Origin: Bacillota bacterium
Lineage (GTDB): Bacteria; Bacillota; UBA4882; UBA8346
Reading direction: 5' to 3'
Assembly: GCA_023401925.1 (NCBI GenBank)
Contig: JAEXDA010000041.1
Location: forward strand, 10,371-74,370
DNA length: 64,000 nucleotides
The notes under the pieces were generated by a model. That model was not told where the DNA came from and did no database searches. It saw only the letters and a program-made list of their open reading frames with translations. Positions 35,598 through 44,649 of the stretch are shown in pieces (the stretch's first letter is position 1; every line of letters starts with the position of its first letter). The position numbers were made by a program, and so were the translations under genes.

Positions 35598-36068
35598 ATG
35601 AGCCTGGATAGCGTTAAACGCCAATTTGCCGAAGAAAAACTGGAGTTCAAAGTGATTGAACTGGAAACCAGCAGCGCCACAGTTGAATTGGCGGCAAAAG
35701 CTTTGGATGTTGAGCCTGGGCGGATTGCCAAAACCATGGTCTTTCGTTTAAAAGAGCGGGATATCTTAGTCTTGGCCAAAGGTGATGCCCGGATTGACAA
35801 TCACAAATATAAGGAACACTTCAAAGAAAAAGCGAAAATGATTGGAGCAGAGGAAGTTTTGGAGGTTACCGGCCATCCGGTCGGCGGCGTCTGCCCTTTT
35901 GGATTAAAAAGGCCTCTTCCAATCTACCTTGACCAATCCTTGAAACAATTCGATTATGTTTTCCCTGCCGGAGGATCGCCCAACTCAGCGGTAAAAATCG
36001 ATCTCGATTCCTTGCAACAAGTGACACGCGGGGAATGGGTGGATGTTTGTAAAGATCCTGAAGATTGA
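35598..36068 (+). CDS. YbaK/ProX-family aminoacyl-tRNA deacylase
   Basis: 156 residues from the ATG at 35598 (AAGGAGG twelve bases before; an in-frame ATG at 35562 has no site). Family motifs are GRIAKTMVFR with the conserved lysine, a VLAKGDARID strand and the GHPVGGVCPFGL loop near residue 95. It closely resembles YbaK, which hydrolyses mischarged Cys-tRNA(Pro); related proteins edit Ala-tRNA(Pro). Cytoplasmic quality control; single gene. Confidence 0.9.
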   Translation: MSLDSVKRQFAEEKLEFKVIELETSSATVELAAKALDVEPGRIAKTMVFRLKERDILVLAKGDARIDNHKYKEHFKEKAKMIGAEEVLEVTGHPVGGVCPFGLKRPLPIYLDQSLKQFDYVFPAGGSPNSAVKIDLDSLQQVTRGEWVDVCKDPED

Positions 36069-36120
36069 ACCCTCTATTCCTTCAACTAAGATGAATCGGG
36101 TTACAAATTCTTCAATCAAC

Positions 36121-39100
36121 CTACTTCACATCGGTGGATCCTGGAAACTTTTGCATTACCCTTGCCCGTAAACGCTCAATTAGAGTATAAACAACCGGAA
36201 CTACCACCAAAGTCATTGCCATGGAGCAGGCTAAACCGCCAATTAAAGCCCATCCCATACTGTTCTTAAATTCCGCGCTCGGCGCTTTTGATAGCGCCAA
36301 GGGGAGCATCCCGAAAATCATGGTTAAGGTAGTCATTAAAATAGGCCGTAAACGTTCGCGTCCTGCCTGCATCAAGGCCTCATGAATGGAAAGGCCTTCC
36401 TCCCGTCCCTTGTTGGTAAAATCCACCAGCAAAATGGCGTTCTTGCTTACCAGACCGATCTGCATGATAATCCCCATAATCGAGAAAACCGCTAAAGAAT
36501 TTTTGGTCAAGGCCAGAGCGAGCAAGGCCCCGATAATCGCCAAGGGTACTGAAAATAGCACGGCAAAAGGGTAAACGAACGAGTTGTACAGCGCCGCCAT
36601 AATCAAATATACAAACACCACCGCCGCCAGCAAAGCCAGGCTCAAACTAAAAAAAGTATTAGCCTGGTTTTGAAGGGCACCGACAAACATCGTATTCACG
36701 CCGACTGGAAATTTCTCTTTCGCCAGCGCCCCTTTGATATCATTCCCGATATCGCCGCTGGTCCGGCCGACTGCCTGCGCATTGACGGTGACCGAATATC
36801 TGCGGTTCCGGCGTTGAAGTTCCGAAGGTCCGACAGAAGAAACGATCTTTGCAAACTGGTTTAAAGGTACCAATTGACCGCTCTTATTGGCAACAGTAAG
36901 ATTACCAACTTGCCAAGTATGGCTCCGGTCAGCCTGGTCCAGCATGACGTTGATATCATATTGGGCTTCGTCCCGGTCTAAAAATCGGGAATCGGTATTT
37001 CCGGTTAAAGCCAATTGTAAGGTCTGACCCACCGTTGACATGCTTAGGCCCATACTGGCCATTTTATCGCGATCAACTTGAACACTGCGTTCGGGTTGAG
37101 GAGGATTGAGCGACGAACGGACACTGGACGTACCGGGGATTCCGGCTATTCGTTTCATTACCTGGTCGGCACTTTGGGATACATCCTCCCAATTCTGCCC
37201 GGTAATGGCTACCTGAATGGGAGCCTGGCCGCCGCTGCCCGGTATCACGCTGGGTTGGGAGACAAAAACTTTAACTCCGGGCATATGACCAACCATTCCC
37301 CGAAGCATTCGCCCAATTTCGCCCGCGCTGCGGCTCCGTTTATTCTTGGGAACCAGAATCACGGTCATCGACGCCTGATAACCGTTGGCCGATCCCCCGT
37401 AGCCTCCGGAACCGATATTGGAATAAACCGTCCGGACTTCGGGTATCCGTCTGATAGCCTGTTCAATGTATTGAACCCTGACATCGGTTTGCTCAATTTT
37501 AGCCCCTGTATCCAGTATCACCGAAACCGAGAGCTGACTCTGGTCGGCCTGAGGCATAAATTCCGAGCCAATAAAATTAAAAGTGACTAAGGACAAAGCT
37601 GCTATAAACAATAATCCCGCAATCAACAGAACCTTGCCGGGATGTTCAAGGCTAAGCCTCAACACTTTCAGGTAGTCATTGGTCAAACCGGCATAGATCT
37701 TTTCAAACCAGGCGCCAAACCGGGCCATCAGAGTCCCCTTGGTCAATTGCTCAAGTTTACTGAAACGGGAAGCTAACAAGGGAGTAACCGTAAAAGAAAC
37801 GAATAAACTGGTTAAGGTTGAAATAACAATGACGACGGAAAACTGCTTCATCATTCCGCCGACGATTCCGGAAACCAGGGTCAAAGGCAAATAAACCACC
37901 ACATCCACCAAAGTGATGGAAAGTGCGGTAAAACCGATTTCATTCCGGCCCTGTAAAGCCGCAGTCCGTCTATCCTCCCCCTGCTCCAAATGGCGGTAAA
38001 TATTCTCCAAAACCACAATGGCATCGTCCACCAAAATACCGATAACCAGGGATAATGCCAACAATGTGATGATATTCAGTGAAAACCCGCAAGCCCACAT
38101 GCCGATGAATGTTACCACCAGCGAAGTGGGAATCGCCACCATCACGATAAGGGAATTCCGGATACTATGCAAAAAAAGCAGCATCACACCGGCAACCAAC
38201 AAAATGGCAAGTAACAGATCTTCTTTGACGGCATTGGCCGAATCGGTGATAAAACCGGAATTATCATAGATGACTGTGGCTTTTAAACCCGCACTCTGGT
38301 ATTGGCGTTCCAGCTTTATGAGTTCGTCCCGTACTAACCTGCTCACATCGACGGTATTTGCGTCAGATTGTTTCAGTACATTGACCGCAATGGTATTTTT
38401 ACCGTTAATTCTGGTGATTTGGGTGATATCCTTTTTTCCGTCTTGAATATCGGCAACATTGGAAAGCCGGATATTGCCGCCGTTTACCGACTGGCCGACC
38501 ACTAGATTTTTGAGTTCATCCAGGGATTTAAACCGCCCGGCCATTCGAACCACATATTGACCGTCATCATCTTTGATGGTTCCAGCGGGATACTCCAGAT
38601 TTGCGTCTCGAATAGCCTGTAACACCTGAAGGGAAGACACCCCATAGGATTCCATTCTGTGGCTGTCCAAGTTGACTTTAATCTCCCGCTGCCGGCCCCC
38701 AATAATATTGACTTCACCAACTCCGGCCATTGTCGAAATTCCAGGCTCAATAAAATCATTCACCAATTGATAAAACTGGGTATCCGGTAAATTGCAAGTG
38801 AATCCGACGGACATAATCGGCCGGTCATTGGGATCTACTTTGGACAATGCAGGGGTTTGAGCTCCATTGGGAAGTCTGCGGATAACCGAATTGACTTTAC
38901 GTTGGGCATCCTGTAAAGAAAAGTCAACATTCGCGCCGGGAGTCAGTTGGATCATGACTCTGGACCTACCCTCTTGCGAGTTCGAAGAAATCGAATCAAC
39001 CTTGTCCAAACCGCAAACCGCATCCTCAATCTGCTTGGTAACCGAAATTTCAACTTCGCTTGCGGAAGCGCCGGGATAACTTGTGCTGACACTGATCATC

Positions 39101-39228
39101 GGTATGGACAAACCGGGAAGTAAATCATATTTTAATTGGTAATAACCAAAAATTCCCAATAAAGTTAAAGCGGTAAAAAGTACAATGATGATAATGGGGC
39201 GTTTAATGGCTAGCTCAGTAATGGTCAA
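36121..39228 (-). CDS. RND efflux transporter, HAE1/AcrB family
   Basis: About 1035 residues when started at the TTG at 39228, which has AGGGGG eight bases upstream; this begins LTITELAIKRPIIIIV, the standard RND start, whereas the frame to 39390 would add an atypical leader overlapping the adaptor gene. It has twelve membrane helices, two large extracytoplasmic loops (PGASASEVEISVTKQIE in the first) and the proton-relay pair in LVIGILVDDAIVVLENI near residue 407. Only one RND gene is present, so a homotrimer is expected. The adaptor gene lies 55 bases upstream. RND pumps occur in several Gram-positive anaerobes; no outer-membrane factor gene is seen. Confidence 0.92.
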   Translation of the reverse strand: MTITELAIKRPIIIIVLFTALTLLGIFGYYQLKYDLLPGLSIPMISVSTSYPGASASEVEISVTKQIEDAVCGLDKVDSISSNSQEGRSRVMIQLTPGANVDFSLQDAQRKVNSVIRRLPNGAQTPALSKVDPNDRPIMSVGFTCNLPDTQFYQLVNDFIEPGISTMAGVGEVNIIGGRQREIKVNLDSHRMESYGVSSLQVLQAIRDANLEYPAGTIKDDDGQYVVRMAGRFKSLDELKNLVVGQSVNGGNIRLSNVADIQDGKKDITQITRINGKNTIAVNVLKQSDANTVDVSRLVRDELIKLERQYQSAGLKATVIYDNSGFITDSANAVKEDLLLAILLVAGVMLLFLHSIRNSLIVMVAIPTSLVVTFIGMWACGFSLNIITLLALSLVIGILVDDAIVVLENIYRHLEQGEDRRTAALQGRNEIGFTALSITLVDVVVYLPLTLVSGIVGGMMKQFSVVIVISTLTSLFVSFTVTPLLASRFSKLEQLTKGTLMARFGAWFEKIYAGLTNDYLKVLRLSLEHPGKVLLIAGLLFIAALSLVTFNFIGSEFMPQADQSQLSVSVILDTGAKIEQTDVRVQYIEQAIRRIPEVRTVYSNIGSGGYGGSANGYQASMTVILVPKNKRSRSAGEIGRMLRGMVGHMPGVKVFVSQPSVIPGSGGQAPIQVAITGQNWEDVSQSADQVMKRIAGIPGTSSVRSSLNPPQPERSVQVDRDKMASMGLSMSTVGQTLQLALTGNTDSRFLDRDEAQYDINVMLDQADRSHTWQVGNLTVANKSGQLVPLNQFAKIVSSVGPSELQRRNRRYSVTVNAQAVGRTSGDIGNDIKGALAKEKFPVGVNTMFVGALQNQANTFFSLSLALLAAVVFVYLIMAALYNSFVYPFAVLFSVPLAIIGALLALALTKNSLAVFSIMGIIMQIGLVSKNAILLVDFTNKGREEGLSIHEALMQAGRERLRPILMTTLTMIFGMLPLALSKAPSAEFKNSMGWALIGGLACSMAMTLVVVPVVYTLIERLRARVMQKFPGSTDVK

Positions 39229-39283
39229 AGGTATTCCCCCTTCGATTGAGAGTAAGGCTGCCTGAAAACAATCGGAAAAGTAA

Positions 39284-40420
39284 TCATTCCTGGTTACGTT
39301 GGCGTGAGCCTTTTTGACGGGCCCCTTGTCCGTCCGGTTGAGAGCCGCCTCGAGGGGAACCTTGACCGAAAATATCGTTTTGAATGGCAACAGCGGAGTT
39401 ATCTTTCAGATCCTCCTGACCGCTAACGATAACCCGTTCTCCAGCGGTGATTCCTTGCAAGACGGTTATATGAGTGCCTATTTCCGAACCGATCCGAATA
39501 TTGCGCAACTTTGCTTTTCCGTCCTCGACGATAAAAATTTGCGGGTTTTCGGTACTCCCAACCATAGCATTCCGGGGGATGGCTAAAGCGGTTTGATTCC
39601 CCAATTGGATGGTAATTTGTCCGAACATTCCCGACTTAAGGGGGTATTCCCTGTTATTGGGTATCATAATTTTCACGGGATAAGTATGGGCTGCGTCACC
39701 CTTAACGCTGATACTGGCGATCTTGCCGTGAAATTTGAGTCCGGGGTAGATTCCCGTTTCAATTTCGGCTTGATCCCCGACCTTCAGCCGGAAAACGTCT
39801 TGTTCTGCTACATTTAAAACTACTTTAAGCTTAGAGATATCGACGACATTGGCTACTGTCATTCCGGGACTGAGCATCGTCCCTACATCAACCGGAATGG
39901 ATGTTACAATACCGGAGATAGGAGAAGTAATGGAGGAGTTGATATATTCACGCCGGGAAGAAACAAACTGGGCCTGGGCCGTTTTAAAGGTCTGGCGGGC
40001 CGATTCCAAATCAATATCCGATATCAGTCCTTGCTTATGGAGATCATTGGAACGTTCCCAATCTTTTTGGGCTCTTTGATAATTATTTTGCGCCGCAAGG
40101 AAATTGGCTTCAGGAACTTGATTTTCCACCTTAATCATCGTGGAACCGGCTTTAACATAAGAGCCTTCTTGGACCAGGACTGCCGTGGCTTTGCCTTGAA
40201 GTTCCGAAACAATATTGATATCGCTATTGGCCGTAATCAATCCCGTCTGAATCAATTGGTTATTCAAGTTCTGCTGTGAGGCCGTTGCCACTGCGACCGG
40301 AGTCCCCCTGCTCCCGTTATTCCTGGCTTCCTGTTTCATTTCCGCCCGGTTTTTAAAGAGGGTGAAAAGAATCAGGAATATCCCTCCAAAGACAACGATA
40401 AAGAAGAAAACTTTTTTCAT
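39284..40420 (-). CDS. RND efflux periplasmic-type adaptor subunit (membrane fusion protein)
   Basis: 378 residues. An N-terminal membrane helix (KKVFFFIVVFGGIFLILFTLF) anchors it. A lipoyl-like half motif (VVSELQGKATAVLVQEGSYVKAG) leads to a coiled-coil hairpin (AAQNNYQRAQKDWERSNDLHKQGLIS) and back to ITSPISGIVTSIPVDVG. A beta-barrel domain (LNVAEQDVFRLKVGDQAEI) follows, and the end is Gly/Arg/Gln-rich. It starts with ATG after AGGGGATAGGG. It is first in the operon, followed by its RND transporter. Confidence 0.92.
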   Translation of the reverse strand: MKKVFFFIVVFGGIFLILFTLFKNRAEMKQEARNNGSRGTPVAVATASQQNLNNQLIQTGLITANSDINIVSELQGKATAVLVQEGSYVKAGSTMIKVENQVPEANFLAAQNNYQRAQKDWERSNDLHKQGLISDIDLESARQTFKTAQAQFVSSRREYINSSITSPISGIVTSIPVDVGTMLSPGMTVANVVDISKLKVVLNVAEQDVFRLKVGDQAEIETGIYPGLKFHGKIASISVKGDAAHTYPVKIMIPNNREYPLKSGMFGQITIQLGNQTALAIPRNAMVGSTENPQIFIVEDGKAKLRNIRIGSEIGTHITVLQGITAGERVIVSGQEDLKDNSAVAIQNDIFGQGSPRGGSQPDGQGARQKGSRQRNQE

Positions 40421-40555
40421 CCCTATCCCCTTTCCGATCCGGCTTTAATCTGCTTTTCCGATATCAAACGTAAAACGAACCAAAAAATCGCTCCGGGAAT
40501 CAAAATACAACAAATAAAGCTTCATTATATCAAAATCTCGCTCTTATAATGAAAC

Positions 40556-40590
40556 CCAAAAGATAATCCTTTTCGGATTATCCTTTTCTC
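40556..40590 (-). terminator. Probable terminator downstream of the histidine phosphatase gene
   Basis: GATAATCC (40562-40569) and GGATTATC (40575-40582) pair, with T-rich sequence at the minus-strand 3' side. It lies in the 305-base gap between the RND adaptor operon and the phosphatase gene; the rest of the gap is featureless. Confidence 0.5.
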
Positions 40591-40725
40591 ATTTTATATT
40601 ATATTATATTTCTGTTTCTGGTGTTTTCGTGTATCTTTTTTGTGATCAATTTATGGAGAAGTTATGGAGGCTTGTGTTTGCGGCGGCTATTGGTGTGATA
40701 AGCCTTTGGAATTTCGGTATTTGTA

Positions 40726-41376
40726 TTAATAGGTTCCTGTAAAAGCCGTCTGCTGAGCCATTGCTGACGTTCCCACTTCTCCCCAGGTATCGAGCATCCA
40801 TTCATGATCGGTTTTAATAAAACGGTTGATACCGCAATTTTTAAGTGAAAACCGTATTTTCTGACCCAGCGGAATCCCTAACGAATGCCGCAACAAATAC
40901 TCCAAAACGAAACCATGAGTTATAACCAAAATGCTTTCACCCGGATGTTTTTGGGCTATCTCCTCGAAACAAGCCACACTTCGGGCATAAGCCTGAGCTG
41001 CGCTTTCTCCTCCCGGGATGATATAATCCGGATCCCGTTTGATATATTGAGCACATGCTTCGGGATTGGCAGCCCGGAACTGCTCGATGGTCAAGCCCGC
41101 TAAATCTCCCAAGTTTCTTTCCCGGAGCCGCCGATCACAAGTAGGAGCCAGTTTCACCGCAGGGGCAATGATTTGAGCTGTCTGCACAGCCCGCCCCAAA
41201 TCGCTGCTGTAAAATCTATCAAAAAAATTTTTTCGCAGCAGCTCCGCTACGTGTTGTGCCTGTTCCACACCTCTGTCAGTCAGCGGGCTGTCTAAGATTC
41301 CTTGATGAAGCCCTTGAAGATTCCATTCGGTCTCTCCATGGCGAACCACTGTAAATGATGTCCGAACCATTGCCAT
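40726..41376 (-). CDS. Histidine phosphatase family protein (phosphoglycerate mutase-like)
   Basis: About 216 residues from the ATG at 41376 (GAGGTAAAC before it). VVRHGETEWNLQGLHQGILDSPLT near residue 9 has the RHG phosphohistidine motif, RLRERNLGDLAGLT near 83 carries the acid residue, and VITHGFVLEYLLR near 150 has the second histidine. The short length and 'RFYSSDLGRAVQTAQII' place it with the broad-specificity phosphatases (PhoE, CobC or GpmB type) rather than glycolytic GpmA, which is encoded at 21256. Single gene; substrate unknown. Confidence 0.85.
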   Translation of the reverse strand: MAMVRTSFTVVRHGETEWNLQGLHQGILDSPLTDRGVEQAQHVAELLRKNFFDRFYSSDLGRAVQTAQIIAPAVKLAPTCDRRLRERNLGDLAGLTIEQFRAANPEACAQYIKRDPDYIIPGGESAAQAYARSVACFEEIAQKHPGESILVITHGFVLEYLLRHSLGIPLGQKIRFSLKNCGINRFIKTDHEWMLDTWGEVGTSAMAQQTAFTGTY

Positions 41377-41500
41377 ATGTTTACCTCGTGATGAATATCG
41401 GATCAAAAGCTACTACAATCATAGCACAAAAAATCAAATATCGACTATCTTTTCTCTTGGCCTTGGTCTACGGTTTGGAGTGCCAACCCCTACCGGGCAA

Positions 41501-41533
41501 CAAAAAAGGTCGAGTGTTACCGCACTCGGCCTT
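41501..41533 (-). terminator. Intrinsic terminator of the membrane protein gene at 41558
   Basis: Minus strand: GGCCGAGTG and CACTCGACC pair and are followed by six T. It begins 25 bases after the stop codon. A degraded similar sequence (GGGTAACAAAAAGTCGAG) lies upstream of the same gene at about 42120. Confidence 0.8.
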
Positions 41534-41557
41534 GAGCGATCGAAAATATACTTCTCT

Positions 41558-42037
41558 TTACATAGCGCCTCTTCTCTTTTTTAGCTGATAATTATAGTGA
41601 AGAGTTGCACCATAAAACCAAATAAATGCTAAAATAAACCGCCAAATAGGACTCCAATTAACATATGTCAGTAAGCCTAATTCATGAAATACCATATCTA
41701 AAGCCGCACTGGCAATTGAAAAAATAATTAAATAAACAGGATAAACATACCACCCTGGATCTTCCGGGATATAGTATAAAAATAAAATAACAGCAAAAAT
41801 CCAGGCAAGATCCAACCATTGAACTGAAGTTAAGAATCCGAATGGCTGTATATGCTCCCATCTAAATAAGTTTAGATTATTACCTAAAAACGATGCCAGA
41901 ATACTAAAAACATAACCCCAAAGTAAACCAATCCAAAAAAAACTCTTAAATTTTTCTCGCGGAACAAATACGATTGCTAAAAACATCATAAATAAAGAAA
42001 AGGCCGGATAATACAATTCAATCGGTAGTTTAAACAT
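41558..42037 (-). CDS. Integral membrane protein, CBO0543-like
   Basis: A 159-residue protein with five predicted membrane helices and aromatic-rich loops (WEHIQPFGFLTSVQW, IPEDPGWYVYPVYL), ending in a short basic tail KKRRGA. The size, helix count and the central H-E-L-G-L-L motif resemble a spore-former family of unknown function (CBO0543-type); the name is from memory and not checked. It stands alone with its own terminator. Function unknown. Confidence 0.6.
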   Translation of the reverse strand: MFKLPIELYYPAFSLFMMFLAIVFVPREKFKSFFWIGLLWGYVFSILASFLGNNLNLFRWEHIQPFGFLTSVQWLDLAWIFAVILFLYYIPEDPGWYVYPVYLIIFSIASAALDMVFHELGLLTYVNWSPIWRFILAFIWFYGATLHYNYQLKKRRGAM

Positions 42038-42318
42038 CGGTTATTAATTTCTCCTTAAGCACATTTAGTTTAAACTTATTCCTGAATATTTATTCAATAC
42101 TCAATCTCTTAAATAATAACGGGTAACAAAAAGTCGAGTACTTGGCCTTGATCGGATTCTATTCACCTCTCCTACTCTATATCCGATAAAAAAACAAAAA
42201 ATGTTACTATATCCAATCACATATTATAGGTTTAATCCATAGGATATCATAGTTGTAATCATCCAATTATTTGTATCCACCTTATACCCTTATATCAAAT
42301 TAGGGGGTGATAAACCAA

Positions 42319-42522
42319 ATGAACGAAAATGATGAGTACGCTCAAGATATAGATAATAGCATCTATACTGAACAGGCAGGTTGTATCTGGACTCCGCAAG
42401 GGCGTGTATGCCGTGATCCCAGAAGAAATATCCGATGTTTTTACCCGCGTTGGGGAGGACGCCCTCAATGTAGACCTATGTTTGGTCCTGGACCCGGTCC
42501 TGGGCCATGGAGACCCTGGTAA
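42319..42522 (+). CDS. Small Cys- and Pro/Gly-rich peptide, 67 residues
   Basis: The ATG at 42319 has GGGGGTGAT nine bases before it, preferred over the in-frame GTG at 42307. The N-terminal 25 residues are acidic (MNENDEYAQDIDNS), followed by four cysteines in a basic section (GCIW, RVCRD, IRCFY, QCRP), and the end is a GPGPGPGPW repeat. The mix resembles small spore-coat or secreted structural peptides. A leader/core layout of a modified peptide is conceivable, but no modification enzyme is nearby. A strong terminator follows directly. Confidence 0.6.
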   Translation: MNENDEYAQDIDNSIYTEQAGCIWTPQGRVCRDPRRNIRCFYPRWGGRPQCRPMFGPGPGPGPWRPW

Positions 42523-42528
42523 GACAAT

Positions 42529-42569
42529 AAAAGGTGAAGCATGATTATACTATTGCTTCACCTTTTTTA
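42529..42569 (+). terminator. Strong intrinsic terminator after the Cys-rich peptide gene
   Basis: AAAAGGTGAAGCA pairs with TGCTTCACCTTTT over a twelve-base loop and ends in TTTTTT. It lies seven bases after the stop codon, and because the stem is symmetrical it could also act for the opposite strand. Confidence 0.9.
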
Positions 42570-42845
42570 TATCCACATTTCTGCTTCCGGGCATATTTAT
42601 TGATTAGTTCATGATGGGATTTTAATGGAGTTTTCTTCTCTAAACCCTTCTTTCGTTTAAGTATCTTAATTGGTTTTGCCTTTCTACCTGCATTATCCCT
42701 TGATAATTCAATTGAATCTCCTTTGTTTACAAATATCCGTTGGTTGTATAAACAAATATTCATTTACCATAACTACATTTTATGGATTTGAACATAAACT
42801 ATATTGATTAATCCAATCTTCAAACTATGCAAAGGAGGTATAACA

Positions 42846-42944
42846 ATGGGCTTTGCAGGTGCTGGATTTGGCGGCGGTTGGTTTATCTGGATTATTATTA
42901 TTATCATTATATTTTGCTGTTTCTGTGGCGGCGGTTTCATTTAA
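42846..42944 (+). CDS. YjcZ-like small hydrophobic sporulation peptide, 32 residues
   Basis: ATG at 42846 with a perfect AAAGGAGGTATAACA before it. The peptide starts MGFAGAGFGGGW, has one very hydrophobic isoleucine-rich span (FIWIIIIIIIF) and a cysteine/glycine end (CCFCGGGF). Glycine-rich start plus one hydrophobic span is the design of YjcZ/YtzI-type peptides of spore formers. It encodes a membrane peptide expressed as a monocistron; role in sporulation is by family analogy only. Confidence 0.6.
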   Translation: MGFAGAGFGGGWFIWIIIIIIIFCCFCGGGFI

Positions 42945-43003
42945 ATAGAGCTCGTTACACGGGTAAAATAACATTGTCATATTCATAGTAAAAAATAATA
43001 GCG

Positions 43004-43074
43004 AAAGCCTTACTCGAGAAGTGGTGCGGATTGGGCCTTTATGGTCTCCCCCGCAGATACCAGTAAGGCTTTTA
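43004..43074 (+). terminator. Long hairpin terminator of the YjcZ-like gene
   Basis: AAAGCCTTACT (43004-43014) and AGTAAGGCTTTT (43062-43073) enclose an inner pairing GTGGTGCGG/CCGCAGATACC. The stem ends in TTTTATT. It is the nearest stop signal for the 32-residue peptide mRNA. Confidence 0.6.
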
Positions 43075-43090
43075 TTCATTTTGGGGCATT

Positions 43091-43121
43091 AAAAAAGCCG
43101 TCCCAATTCGGAACGGCTTTT
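43091..43121. terminator. Second hairpin, bidirectional terminator
   Basis: AAAAAGCCGT and ACGGCTTTT form a stem over a GC-containing loop. It stands between the peptide gene and the amino-acid permease gene (minus strand), so it probably ends the permease transcript. Confidence 0.7.
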
Positions 43122-43271
43122 GCTGCGGACCCCATCCGGTTTTTTATGACGTCACCCACTTGCGTAATTTCGGCGTCTTGACAAATCGCTAAAACCTCAA
43201 TGAATAAGAATTGATATATCGCCATCTTATCGTAGAAAAGCGATTTCGGGGGAAAGACAAAGATCCTCCCA

Positions 43272-44603
43272 TTAATCCGTCACTTTTTTAGATTTTGTCC
43301 AGATATAATACGCGGGCATGCCGGTGGCCACGACTATCAGGGCTGCGATAATGCTTCCCAGGGTGGACCACATCAAGGTGGAAACCACCAGAATCAAACT
43401 GGATAATATGGATATGATAGCGGTTGCTTTCCATAAAGGCGCTTTCCAAAGGGGATTGTAATCCGCTTTCTTGCGGTGAACAAAAATCGAGCAGAATACT
43501 AAAGTATTCTTTAACAACAAAGCCACCGTAAAATATCCCAATAAACCGGAAATGCTCGAAACGAATACCATCAATATGGCGAGGCAGCATTGGGCCATAA
43601 TCGAAAAATACGGTGTTTGATATTTGGGATGAATCTTCCCAAAGCTACGGAAAAACAGTCCATCTTTGGCCATCGCATATTCTTGCCGCGGCTGGAATAA
43701 AATCACCGAAGAAGTGGCTCCCAGGACCACAATGATTCCCGCGATCGCAATAAACTTGCTGGCAAAATCGGCTATCACCGGCAACTGCGCTCCGGCATCC
43801 GCTAAAGGCGCTGTGGAATTACACAGCAAGTTAAAAGGCAGTACCCCTGTGACCACTGTGGTTAGGAACACATAAATCATGATAATCAGAATCACTGAAC
43901 CAATCAATGCTCTCGGCATGGTTTTTTTGGGGTCTTTAATTTCACCGGTCATGGCGCAGCAGGAACTCATGCCATCATAAGACCAGGTCGTCGCGGAAAT
44001 TCCCGCCAACAAAGCGGCTATACCCACCGGAGCGCCTTGTACCGCCGGTAAAAACAGAAGCTCTTTCTTAATACAAAAGAGCCCATAACCGATCATGACC
44101 ACAAACGGAATAATTTTTATCAATGTTAAAATAGCATTTGATTTGCTGCCACTTTCCACGGAACGGACGTGCAGGCCCATAAAAAACAAAATAATGGCGA
44201 CAGCAGCGAACTTAATGGCAATACCACTCATTGGCAACAGAAAAGCAAGATATTGCGCGGTCGCCAAGGCAACCACGGCAATTCCGGCGGGATCGTTGGC
44301 CCAGAAAGTCGCCCATCCGGCTAAAAAGGAAAGCTTCTTCCAACCGGCATGTTTGATATAGGTATAATGCCCCCCATCTTCCGGATAGGCCGTTGCCAGT
44401 TCGGCATAAATTAAATTTTGGGGGATGATAATCAACCCTCCGATCAAAAACGCTAAAACCGTAAACAATGCCGATCCGGATGCTTTAGCCACCTCATTGA
44501 TGGATGAAAAAATGCCGGCGCCGATCGTCGTTCCGACGGAAATTCCAATGGTGGCCCAAAGCCCCAGCTTCCGTTTTAATTCATGGGTATCATTCATCAT
44601 CAT
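43272..44603 (-). CDS. APC-superfamily amino acid permease
   Basis: 443 residues with about twelve membrane helices. The N-terminal GLWATIGISVGTTIGAGIFSSINEVAKASG contains the unwound substrate-binding helix of the APC family; YAELATAYPEDGGHYTYIKHAGW and SYDGMSSCCAMTGEIKDPKKTMPRALIGS follow in the expected places. It imports or exchanges an amino acid or amine. GAAGGGAG lies before the ATG-ATG-ATG start. It lies 46 bases downstream of the GH2 gene on the same strand, but the functional link is unclear. Confidence 0.88.
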   Translation of the reverse strand: MMMNDTHELKRKLGLWATIGISVGTTIGAGIFSSINEVAKASGSALFTVLAFLIGGLIIIPQNLIYAELATAYPEDGGHYTYIKHAGWKKLSFLAGWATFWANDPAGIAVVALATAQYLAFLLPMSGIAIKFAAVAIILFFMGLHVRSVESGSKSNAILTLIKIIPFVVMIGYGLFCIKKELLFLPAVQGAPVGIAALLAGISATTWSYDGMSSCCAMTGEIKDPKKTMPRALIGSVILIIMIYVFLTTVVTGVLPFNLLCNSTAPLADAGAQLPVIADFASKFIAIAGIIVVLGATSSVILFQPRQEYAMAKDGLFFRSFGKIHPKYQTPYFSIMAQCCLAILMVFVSSISGLLGYFTVALLLKNTLVFCSIFVHRKKADYNPLWKAPLWKATAIISILSSLILVVSTLMWSTLGSIIAALIVVATGMPAYYIWTKSKKVTD

Positions 44604-44649
44604 TATGATCTCCCTTCGCTTTGAAAAATTATTATTCCATAAACCGGTT

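Noticed and set aside
42545..42763. 72-residue minus-strand ORF with lysine-rich sequence
   Set aside because: It overlaps a strong terminator and has only a weak ribosome site; no family recognised.
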